A DNA stretch of 11,120 nt from Glomus cerebriforme (Eukaryota > Glomeromycota > Glomeromycetes > Glomerales > Glomeraceae). Positions 1 to 8,004 of the stretch are shown piece after piece (position 1 is the first letter of the stretch; each line of letters starts with the position of its first letter). The notes under the pieces are model-generated. The model had not been told where the DNA came from, searched no databases, and worked only from the letters and a program-made list of their open reading frames with translations. The position numbers and the translations under genes were made by a program. The stretch covers positions 64,872 to 75,991 of the forward strand of contig QKYT01000303.1 in NCBI GenBank assembly GCA_003550305.1. The letters run 5' to 3'.

Positions 1-42
1 TTAGAGTAAGGAGTGATGGTTAGCGGTTTTTAGCGTCACATG

Positions 43-50
43 ATCACGTG
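43..50 (+). promoter_or_regulatory. ATCACGTG E-box, distal (Cbf1-like site)
   Basis: The octamer ATCACGTG lies 332 bp before the start codon. It matches the RTCACRTG core that the bHLH factor Cbf1, acting with Met4, binds in yeast sulfur-metabolism promoters. It overlaps a near-palindrome, CACATGATCACGTG (37-50). That it acts on this gene is inference. Confidence 0.4.
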
Positions 51-111
51 CAAGCCCGAGGTTCAAAAACACTATTTATCTGAGGGACAGTTTTTTTTAG
101 TGGTCCAAAAA

Positions 112-137
112 TTATTTGTCACCTGTTATTTGTCACC
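112..137 (+). repeat. Two direct copies of TTATTTGTCACC
   Basis: The 12-mer TTATTTGTCACC occurs at 112-123 and 126-137 with a TG spacer, and a shorter CCTGTCAC echo follows at 151-158. It may be a pair of protein-binding sites in the promoter or part of a decayed mobile element. I cannot tell which. Confidence 0.6.
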
Positions 138-191
138 GATTTCGGCGTAACCTGTCACACATTTAGGTCGTGCGATCCCCTGTGGTCGTGA

Positions 192-199
192 ATCACGTG
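192..199 (+). promoter_or_regulatory. ATCACGTG E-box, proximal (Cbf1-like site)
   Basis: A second exact copy of ATCACGTG lies 183 bp before the start codon, in the same orientation as the distal copy. The spacing is typical of fungal upstream activating sites. Glutathione synthesis uses cysteine, so a sulfur-responsive bHLH site here would make biological sense; no binding evidence can be seen from sequence alone. Confidence 0.45.
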
Positions 200-236
200 G
201 AATGAAAAGTGTCAAGTTTGATAATCAATTTTAGAA

Positions 237-241
237 CCAAT
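237..241 (+). promoter_or_regulatory. CCAAT box
   Basis: CCAAT lies 141 bp before the start codon, a usual distance for the HAP/NF-Y complex in fungi. An ATTGG (333-337) is a second, reversed match but sits very close to the coding start. Five-base matches are weak evidence. Confidence 0.35.
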
Positions 242-381
242 AAAAATTGCTCGTCCGCAAATAAAATATTTTTGATTATTCAGCATTTCAATCAATAGTT
301 TTAATTTGAACTTAATTTTTCAAATATCAAAAATTGGTTTTTTTTTTCATATTTTAAAGAAAAAATAGAAAGTATTTAATA

Positions 382-3164
382 ATGGGATTGTTATCATTAG
401 GTACACCATTACCATGGGAAGAAGCAAAAAATTATGCGGATTATGTTCGTAATCAAGGCATAAATCAATTTTTATCGATTTATCACAAACTAAAAGATAA
501 ACAAAAAGATTGTTTATTATGGGGTGATGAGGTAAAAAAAAAAAAAATTAAAAGTCTTCGTGTAAATTTTGATATTGGATCTCTTTTCTAATTTGATTGA
601 ATTTGATCTAATAGGTTGAATATATGGTAATTGCATTTGATGAAGAAAATAAGAATGCAAAATTATCCTTAAGAGTATTTGAAATTTTAGATGAATTACA
701 AAAAGAGGAAGAAGCAGCTTTAAAAAATCTGAATTCTGAGTAATTTTTTTCATTGTACACGCAGTCTTTCTTCAATTATAATTTTTTAATTAATTAATAT
801 TTAAATTTAGTGAAGTGATTAAAACTTCATGGAAACCGGAGTATGGGGGATATATGCTTGAAGGTACGCCTGGAGTTCCATATGGAGGAACTTTGAAGGA
901 ATTACTTCAAGTCGAATCAAATATGAAGTTTCGTAGACAACTTGCAGCAAAATATATGAAACCGAATGAAGTTCCAATTACTATAACTAGTTTTCCAAAT
1001 CTTGGTTGCCAAGGTCAATTTCTGGAACCTCATTATGAACCAAAGGGTGAAGCTTCAAGAAGCTTATTTGTACCTGATCAAATAATTAATCCACATGCAA
1101 GATTTCAGTATGTTTTAAATACTTTAGTTGTCATAATATATATATTTTATGAATTTATTAATTTGTAATATAATTAGGACATTGACTGCTAATATTCGAA
1201 AACGTAGAGGATCGAAAGTTGCAATTAATATGCCGATTTTTCATGATACAAAAACACCAAAACCTTTTATAGATCCAACAATTCCAAGAAATCGTAATTT
1301 ATTTCCCGAAGATAAAGAAGCCGATGAAGGCATGGCGTTGCCTGATCATATTTATATGGATGCTATGGTTTTTGGTATGGGTTGCTGTTGTCTTCAGATT
1401 ACTTTTCAAGCAACTAATATTGAAGAAGCAAGAAGACTTTATGACCAATTAGCTAATATGGGTCCTATAATGGTAAAATAGTTCTCATTCTAATTTGCTT
1501 TTTTTTTGAAATTAATTCATCTTGGTTATTTGTAGTTAGCTCTAACAGCAGCCGCCCCAATTTATAGAGGTTATCTTTCAGATGTAGATTGTAGATGGAA
1601 TGTTATAGCAGGCAGTGTTGATGATCGTACTAAAGAAGAACGTGGTCTAGAGGTTTTTAATCTTTGTAATTTTCTGAGCAAAAGTTGGATAAATATCAAA
1701 ATTTTGGTTGAATGTTTTTTTTTCTCTCTTAGCCTCTTAAAAATAATCGTTTTATAATTAATAAATCTCGTTACGATTCGATTGATTGTTATATTTCTAC
1801 GGATAATACACTAAAACCTGAATATAATGATTTGGATTTAGTGTACGATAAAGAAATATGTAAAAATTTGATGGATAACGGTTAGTATAGATAAAGATAG
1901 TTTGGGGGTATGAAAGAATATTTATTGATCGATTTATTATACTCTTATTTTCGTAGGAATTGATGAGCTTTTAGCTCGTCATATAGCCCATTTGTTTATT
2001 AGAGATCCCTTAGTTATTTTCGAAGAATCATTGGAACCAAAAGAAGATGCCTCTGATCATTTTGAGGTATTTTGCGTTCATCATCCAAATTACTTTATTA
2101 TCACCAAACCATTTATCTAAAATTTTTATACAGAACATTCAGTCAACAAATTGGCAAACGATGAGATTTAAACCTCCGCCGCCTAATTCAACTATAGGTT
2201 GGAGAGTGGAATTTCGCAGTATGGAAATTCAAATCACAGATTTTGAAAATGCCGCATTTGCAGTATTTATTGTATTATTAACTAGAGCAATTTTAAGTTA
2301 TGGCTTAAACTTTTATATACCTATTTCAAAGGTAATCAATAGGCATTTATTTTTATTACGGTTTTTTTACTATCATCTATAGCAACTAGGTTTATTTTTT
2401 TTTTAGGTTGATGAAAATATGAAAATAGCTCACAAAAGGGATGCCGTATTAAATGAAAAATTTTGGTTCAGAAAAAATGTGTTTGAAAATGAAAAAAATA
2501 ATATTATATATGGTAATGAAAATTTAGATAATGGTACGTTTTTGTCATGAAATTTATTTAGCAATAACAATAACTTTTAGAACAAGTTTGAATCTAAAAT
2601 AATGGTTTAATACTAGATGGATCAGATAGTAAAAGTATGCAACAACCAAATGGGCATAATTATACGGATAAAAACCCAATTTCTGTTGAAGATGAATATG
2701 AACAAATGAGTATTGATAAGATTATTAATGGAAGTGTAAGTTATTTATTTTATAAATTTAAAATGATCTTAATAATTTCTAAATTAGAATTATTTTTTTA
2801 GTGCAATAAATTTCCAGGATTGATAACTTTAATAAATCGTTATCTTGAATCAATTAATATTGATATTGAATCAAGATGTATATTGGGAAAATATTTGGAA
2901 TTTGTTAAAAAAAGAGCAAAAGGTAATATTAAAGTTACTCTTTATTAATTAATATTTTTAAATATTGATTAATAAACTTAATACCAATTAGGTGAAATAC
3001 AAACAACAGCAAAATGGATACGTGAATTCGTTAGATCTCATCCCAAATATCAAGAAGATTCGGTTGTTACACAAGAAATTAATTATGACTTAATGAAAAT
3101 TATTGAAAAGATTCAAAAAGGTGAAGCAAATGTTCCTGAATTATTAGGAAATTTTAAAGTTTAA
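382..3164 (+). CDS. GCLC/GSH1: Glutamate-cysteine ligase catalytic subunit (gamma-glutamylcysteine synthetase), 12 exons, complete
   Basis: The product joins glutamate to cysteine using ATP and Mg2+, making gamma-glutamylcysteine, the rate-limiting step of cytosolic glutathione synthesis. Exons are 382-531, 615-739, 811-1107, 1178-1472, 1536-1652, 1733-1880, 1957-2066, 2134-2331, 2407-2533, 2617-2735, 2802-2922 and 2992-3164. They sum to 1980 nt, giving 659 residues and TAA, with every phase matching; animal and yeast homologues are about 640-680 residues. Family motifs in order: WGDEVEYM (residues 47-54, acidic residues E50 and E52), [13 protein letters not shown] (101-113), TSFPNLGC (from 151), PDHIYMDAM (from 246), FGMG followed by three cysteines (260-262), ERGLEPLKNNR (from 324), [10 protein letters not shown] (386-395), [14 protein letters not shown] (418-431), WRVEFRSME (437-445), and PELLG near the end. 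Exons 9-10 (about residues 495-545) encode a divergent, Asn-rich loop. The start has A at -3 and G at +4 and aligns with the MGLL start of the family. No signal peptide or membrane segment is seen. Family identity is near certain; splice sites are inferred from homology and reading frame. Confidence 0.97.
532..2991 (+). other. Eleven short spliceosomal introns of the glutamate-cysteine ligase gene
   Basis: Introns are 532-614, 740-810, 1108-1177, 1473-1535, 1653-1732, 1881-1956, 2067-2133, 2332-2406, 2534-2616, 2736-2801 and 2923-2991, 63 to 83 nt long. All are GT-AG. Donors are mostly GTAnnn or GTATNT; intron 6 has GTTAGT and intron 5 has GTTTTT, the weakest of the set. Acceptors are mostly TTAG, GTAG or ATAG after a T-rich stretch. 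Phases run 0, 2, 2, 0, 0, 1, 0, 0, 1, 0, 1. Each junction was fixed by needing both GT-AG and unbroken family protein sequence across it. Introns 1 and 4 start GTAAAA and soon meet in-frame stops, so retention would truncate the protein. Confidence 0.92.
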
Positions 3165-3230
3165 AATTAATTTTAAAATATAAATTGGTTTTTACTTTAA
3201 TTAATTAATTATTAATAATTAACAATAAGA

Positions 3231-3257
3231 TATTTAAATATTTTAAATATTTAAATA
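3231..3257. repeat. 27-bp perfect AT palindrome 67 bp after the stop codon
   Basis: Thirteen-base arms (3231-3243 and 3245-3257) are exact reverse complements around a single T at 3244; each arm is made of ATTTAAATATTT with one more paired base outside. In the transcript it would form an AU-only hairpin in the 3' UTR. It may mark transcript 3' processing or simply be AT-rich slippage. Confidence 0.75.
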
Positions 3258-3317
3258 GTTTTTTTCAAAAAATATAAGTATACAGTATAATTGATTTTAT
3301 TCTTTATTAAAATCTTC

Positions 3318-3338
3318 AATAAATTTAAGAACAATAAA
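3318..3338 (+). terminator. Candidate poly(A) signals
   Basis: AATAAA occurs at 3318-3323 and 3333-3338, about 155-170 nt after the stop codon of the glutamate-cysteine ligase gene, at a plausible 3' UTR distance. In DNA this AT-rich the hexamer is common by chance, so the true cleavage site needs transcript data. Confidence 0.4.
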
Positions 3339-3463
3339 ATAATTAAATATTTTGGGTATTACTATGGTAAGCATTATTTACAAACTACAGTAATATTAAG
3401 TGATTTCAAATTTTTATAAATCATGAATTAAGTAATACAAAAAAAAACTAAACTGATAAAATA

Positions 3464-3714
3464 ATAAAGCAACATATGGGAAAGATTTAGAGCATGTCTT
3501 ATCTAAGGAGGCTTGGAAACATGATCTCACTCTAAGTCCTATATGGTATAAGTGTGACAAATTGGGCATTTCTGCCTCCAATGTAAGGAAAGAGGACTTA
3601 TATTTGATTAATTATCATTTTTGATATTTATGCTTAGGCTAGTTCGATCATTAATAAAACTTACTTATTCAACTTATCTTCAAAAAAAAATAATAATAAT
3701 TATAAAGTAACATA
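3464..3714 (+). mobile_element. SINE-like retroposed unit with A-rich tail and 13-bp target duplication
   Basis: The body (3477-3701, 225 bp) is flanked by ATAAAGCAACATA (3464-3476) and ATAAAGTAACATA (3702-3714), a 12/13 match that looks like a target-site duplication. The body ends in a run of A followed by AAT repeats (about 3682-3701), as expected after LINE-driven reverse transcription. It is less AT-rich than its surroundings and has no open frame. It can fold: GAG-CATGT (3490-3497) with ACATG-AT-CTC (3519-3528); TAAGTCCT (3533-3540) with AGGACTTA (3593-3600); and inside that, ATTGG-GCA (3561-3568) with TGC-CT-CCAAT (3573-3582) around a TTTC loop. A weak B-box-like AGTTCGATC occurs near 3642-3650, but I recognise no tRNA, 5S or 7SL head. 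It could be a SINE or a retrocopy of an unknown structured RNA. Confidence 0.6.
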
Positions 3715-4094
3715 AATTGCACATTTTTATTAAAGTAAAAATAGTAGAAATAAAAAATTTTGGATTATTTTTTATTGAATTTTATTGAATTTTACAAAAA
3801 TTTCATAAAATATGGTATCATTTAGATTTCTATCATCAAATAGTATATTTACCACAACCTAAAAATAAATCAATTCAAATCACTCCTAAGAATTGAAGTT
3901 TAATTAGTCATAATATTATACTGATAATTTATCTAGTAGTCATTTACTCATAAGAAACAACCAAAGAATCAAACAGTTATAATTTAATAAAGATGTAAAT
4001 TTATTTATTGATAATTTCTGGATTATAATATTAATACTTATTTAAAATAAAATTTAGTCTTCTTATAACTTTTACTATACTAATATCTAATCAC
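3715..4094. other. AT-rich stretch without a gene
   Basis: No open frame, RNA gene or clear repeat is visible. A short TTTTATTGAA motif recurs near 3770-3790. It appears to be decayed intergenic DNA. Confidence 0.7.
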
Positions 4095-4200
4095 TATTGT
4101 TTATTTCTTCTTCTTTCTTATTCTCTTATTCTTTCATTCCTTTTTTCCTTTCATTCTTTTCACCCTTTTATCTTTTTTACCTTTCTTTCATTTTTATTAC
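4095..4200 (+). repeat. Pyrimidine-rich low-complexity tract
   Basis: About 100 bases are almost all T and C on the plus strand (TTC and TTTC runs). It is simple-sequence DNA and could form triplex structure, but it shows no gene nearby that would suggest a role. Confidence 0.75.
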
Positions 4201-4201
4201 A

Positions 4202-4330
4202 AGAAACATTAATTTTCTTATATTTCTACTATAAAAATTATTACTTCTTTCATACTTCTATTTTTAGAAACATTAATCCTCTAATATTACTACTTTAAAG
4301 AATATTATTTTTCCTTCATGCTTACTATAA
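4202..4330 (+). repeat. Decayed 64-bp tandem duplication
   Basis: Two units begin with the identical AGAAACATTAAT (4202 and 4266) and stay alignable without gaps over about 64 bp, sharing TTCAT, CTACT and similar blocks. A third, poorer copy may start near 4331 (AGGAGTGTTATTTC). This looks like an old local duplication or minisatellite. Confidence 0.55.
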
Positions 4331-6000
4331 GGAGTGTTATTTCTTTCAACTTTCCATTTCTTTCTTTCAAATTACAGATTATTTTTAATAGATTATCTCT
4401 CCATATGACTTACTGTTGCTTATTATAACTTATATTTCACATATAGTAATTTCTATGTGATTACTATATTATTTTATAATTACTAACTAGTTACTATAAT
4501 AAATAATTTTTTTTTTGAAGATAAGATGAAATAGAAAAACTTTTTTTATTAAGTAATACAGTACACATAGTTAAAAACTCATAAAATAATTATTTTCATA
4601 ATATATTCTCTACTATAAGTATAAAAATGCTACTTATTATATTTATACAATATGAGTCCTCAGAGTGAAAACTAAAGTAAATCTCTACTTAAATATAAAC
4701 TATACTCTGATTCTTCCCTATATTTTAGTACTAAAATTAAAAGATTATTCCTCCAATCAGTTTTTTCAAATCTCTCTATCAAATGAATACTCTTTATCCA
4801 GTTTACCTAAATTTTTTCTCAATACTATAGATCTTCAAACTAGCATGAAATATTAATAAATTTCTAGAAACTGAATACTAGTATCAATCTTCAAGATAAA
4901 GAATATCAGAATATACATACTTGGATTTTTAAACTAATATAAAATGTTTTAAAAAGAATTAAGAAAGCCAGTTATTAGTATTAACTTTCAAGAAGAAGAG
5001 ACTATTTAAAAGAACTATAACTAAAACATACAAAAAAGAAAAAAAATACAAAAATACCTCTATTTCTTTATCCTACCAAGATTAGTTTTCAATCACTTTA
5101 CCAAATACTTCAGATAAATCAAGTTAACTATTTATACTATCTTATTTGAAGACCATTACCAGATACCTTGTCTACTTACTAACGACCATCTCAATAGGAG
5201 TCCTCTTCAAAATAAGCCAATTTCTAATGGCTTAAAGTCAGCATAAATTTACAGAATTGAAATGACTACTTATATAAATTATCAAGGCTTCTATTTTAGC
5301 CCTTAAGAAGAATCTTTATTCTTGATATACCTATTGCAAAAAGAACAATAGACTCACAATAGTTTTTTAAATCTTTTTCTCATATTAATATATTTGACCT
5401 AGTATCCCATGTCTTTAAATATCATTTTAACTTTTTTTTTTAATTTTTTTAATAATAATATGTTATATCATCTTAAGAAGTTAAAAAGAGATCATTATCT
5501 GTAAAATAAAAATTAAGAGAATGTAACAACAAAGGAACTAATCACTAATAGGGAATCAACTATCAAATATCAATTAATTTTTCAGTATCCTCTCATATAC
5601 TGCTTAAAATACCACTCTGTAGTATTCAAAAATTTGAATTCAAGAAAAATCCAAATAATTTTCAGTTGCTGATATATGGTAAACTTCTTCACCAGTTCAG
5701 ATATTTACTTTTACAAGTCTGCAAAAACTGATGTCTTTCTTCACATATTTACAAAATGATTATAAAATTATAAAAAAGATTAAATTACCAAACTTATATT
5801 TTAGAAAAAATTCTTTCTGCTATGCTAAGCTCATGTGTTAACTCTATGAAAAATTGCTTTACTTTTAAAAAAACTTTATGTTAGACCTACTTTTAGATCT
5901 ACCAAAAGTAGTCATAAGTCCTACTCTTCTATCTTATACTCATAAAAGATACCTTAGAATACCAAATAATCCTTCAGGTATTAATTTAAAATAAAATGTA
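4331..6000. other. Long AT-rich intergenic stretch, no supportable gene
   Basis: I see no gene or RNA. The longest open frame (4665-4856, plus, 63 codons) starts at GTG, is Lys/Asn/Leu/Ser-rich as AT-rich noncoding DNA tends to be, and matches no family I know. Between about 5040 and 5420 the base composition is a little richer and more mixed, which may mark an eroded mobile-element body, but stops fall in the frames I read and no motif could be named. A small inverted repeat (TACTTTT / AAAAGTA, about 5889-5910) is present. Confidence 0.6.
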
Positions 6001-6009
6001 AGTAACTGA

Positions 6010-6195
6010 AGGTTTGAGTTATTTTACTGACAGATGTTTTACTGACAATTATTTCACTAATAATACGTGATGTAATATATAATTATATTAGCTAGAGTTA
6101 TACTATAATGTGAGCCAAATATTTAACTATCATATCCAGTATTATCAGTAAAATGATTATTAGTGAAATATCTGTTGGTAAAATGAATGCAACCT
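6010..6195. mobile_element. 186-bp MITE with iterated terminal inverted repeats
   Basis: Both ends read AGGTT inward. The left arm (6010-6064) and the reverse complement of the right arm (6141-6195) are each built of three ~15-nt units of the type TTATTTTACTGACAG, for example TTATTTCACTAATAA in both. The element is flanked by AGTAACTGA (6001-6009) and AATGACTGA (6196-6204), a 7/9 match that could be a 9-bp target duplication, a length typical of Mutator-like elements. It has no coding capacity, so it would depend on a transposase elsewhere. A larger relative lies at 8638-9256. Confidence 0.7.
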
Positions 6196-6204
6196 AATGA
6201 CTGA

Positions 6205-6680
6205 AAGTTATCATGAACCTAACTTGTAAAGAAATTTGATAAACTGAAGACTATTATCTATATTTCTTAAAGCTTTCTTATTAACTCTAATAGTATAGAA
6301 CAACTTTTTCTAAAACTAAAAGACCACTTTCTTAATGCAAAATGAAAAAAAAACACAATTTTTATTTTCCAAACCTCTTGAAAAAAATAGGTATAGGGAT
6401 TAGCAAAAAGAATTATCCTACTATAATAAATAATTACTTAAATAAATAATTATATTTGATATGCTACTTCTAAGTTAACTTTCATATATTATAAATTATT
6501 TTCTATTGATTACTGATACTACAATATTTATTTATATGTATAACTAAAATATTTTAAAAAATAATTACAATATTTTTAAAATTTTAAAATATATAATTTA
6601 TAAGTAACATTCACTATAAAAATGATTACCATATAATTTTAAAATTAAGCATACTTTTTTTGTTATAGGTAGTATTTTGA
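6205..6680. other. AT-rich stretch without a gene
   Basis: No open frame, RNA or named repeat is seen. Around 6540-6600 there are AT-only near-palindromes (TTTTAAAATTTT-type runs), likely simple AT bias. Confidence 0.65.
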
Positions 6681-7323
6681 AAAAAATTTGATCTGATCTG
6701 AATCTGCAGATTTGATCTGAAATAAATTCAAATTAGTTTGTAAATTTAAGATCTGTAAATCTGATTTGAATCAAATAAATCTGATCTGAATCTGATCAGA
6801 TCAGATTATAGTATAAAAAATTTGGATTTGATCTAATTGGATTCAGATCTTTATATTGATAAAATAAAAAAAAAAAATTTTTTATTTTTTTCAGATTTTT
6901 CTCTTTTTTTTTTAAAGACAGAATCTGGATAAATAAAAAAATTTGAATCAATAGTTCTTAAATGAACTAAAGATGAGTTCGTTCTTTTATTTACTTTATT
7001 AATTATTAGAAAATGTAATTAACATTTTTCTTTTTTTCTTTTTAGGAAACTGGATAAACAGATAAAGCTAAATGACTGGAATCTTAAATAAATGTAAAGT
7101 TTATTCTTTTTTTACTTTATTAATTATTAGAAAATGTAATTAATATTCCCTTTTTTTTAGAAAACTGGACAAACAAATGAAGCCAAATGAATGGAACTTG
7201 AATGAACAAACTAAAAGATTAGTTCATTTATTTCTTTCATTTTTTTACTTTCAAAGAATGTAATTAATATCTCCCTTTTCTTTTTTTTTAGGAAACTAGA
7301 TGAACAGTTGAAGCTGAATGAAT

Positions 7324-7567
7324 TAAGGTTGCTTGCTGAAACTTAGGGGTTTAGGCAAGATGGCATTTTACCGAAAAGTAAAATTCTGCTGAAACTATAT
7401 TAAAGTTATATTAAAAAACTGGTGAAACTCTGAAGAAAAGCGAAACTGCCGAAACCTATTATAATTACCAAAACTGCTGAAACTTTGCCAAAACTATAAT
7501 AAATCTATAATAAAATTTTGACAAAACTAATCGTAAGATTTTGAAAAGATTTAGGCAGGCAACCTTA
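7324..7567. mobile_element. 244-bp hAT-like MITE inserted in the tandem array
   Basis: The ends TAAGGTTGCTTGC (7324-7336) and GCAGGCAACCTTA (7555-7567) are inverted repeats matching at 12 of 13 positions. They are flanked by a perfect 8-bp duplication, GAATGAAT (7316-7323 and 7568-7575); 8-bp duplications with T/CA-G-type ends are characteristic of the hAT superfamily. Removing the element plus one duplication restores an uninterrupted array unit. Inside, GCTGAAACT-type words recur (7335, 7388, 7421, 7448, 7476). There is no coding capacity. Assignment to hAT is inference from target length and terminal sequence. Confidence 0.8.
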
Positions 7568-7970
7568 GAATGAATAGAACTTAAATGAACAAATTAAGAA
7601 ATGAGTTTGTTTATTTTTTTATTTTTTTAATTTTAAGAAACGTAATTAACATTTCCTTCTTTTTTTTTTAGAAAACTGGATGAATAAACGAAGCTAAACA
7701 AATAAAACTTAAATAAACAAACTAAGAGGTTAGTTTGTTCATTTCTTTTCATTTTTATTTTCAGAAAATGTAATTAACATCTTTCTTTTCTTTTTTTTTA
7801 GAAAACTGGATGAACAGATGAAGCTGAATAAATAAAACTTGAATGAATAAACTAAGAAGTTAGTTCATTCATTTCTTTCATTTTTTTACTTTTAGGAAAT
7901 ATAATTAATGTCTCACTTCTTTTATTTTTAGAAAACTGGATGAATAGACAAAGCTAAATGAATGGAATTT

Positions 7971-8004
7971 AAATGAACGAATTAAGAGGTTAGTTCGTTC
8001 ATTT
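7971..8004. repeat. Array hairpin, best-preserved copy
   Basis: AAATGAACGAATTAA (7971-7985) pairs with TTAGTTCGTTCATTT (7990-8004) around a GAGG loop: 15 positions, fourteen Watson-Crick pairs and one T-G wobble. The same hairpin recurs, less perfectly, in the other array units (for example near 7201-7228 and 7841-7872). Confidence 0.8.

Larger units (their letters stand above)
1..381 (+). promoter_or_regulatory. 5' flank and promoter region of the glutamate-cysteine ligase gene
   Basis: This stretch is visibly richer in G and C (about 1-235) than the rest of the intergenic DNA, then turns AT-rich with a T-run (about 339-348) just before the start codon. It contains two ATCACGTG boxes, a CCAAT box (237-241), a reversed CCAAT box (ATTGG, 333-337), GGTCGTG twice (166-172 and 184-190), and TTATTTGTCACC twice with a 14-bp period (112-123 and 126-137). 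No coding region is evident. The transcription start cannot be placed. The GC-richer part could also be a mobile-element relic or belong to a divergent gene beyond the window. Confidence 0.6.

Noticed and set aside
382..591. Separate 69-residue protein
   Set aside because: The first 50 codons are exon 1 of the ligase; the Lys-rich tail is translated intron 1.
517..753. Minus-strand open frame of 78 codons
   Set aside because: It lies antisense to intron 1 and exon 2 of the glutamate-cysteine ligase gene and is low-complexity; no family match.
1149..1481. Separate 110-residue protein starting in the intron
   Set aside because: It is exon 4 with intron sequence at both ends; the true junctions restore the family alignment.
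2047..2382. Separate 111-residue protein with a hydrophobic start
   Set aside because: Its hydrophobic start comes from reading the end of exon 7 out of frame and then intron 7; the remainder is exon 8 plus intron 8.
3639..3655. tRNA gene suggested by AGTTCGATC
   Set aside because: Flanking bases do not form a T-arm stem and no acceptor or anticodon arm can be drawn.
3464..3714. 5S-rRNA-derived SINE
   Set aside because: No match to the 5S internal control region could be seen by eye.
4665..4856. 63-codon open frame
   Set aside because: GTG start, AT-biased residues, no recognisable domain, and no conserved neighbours.
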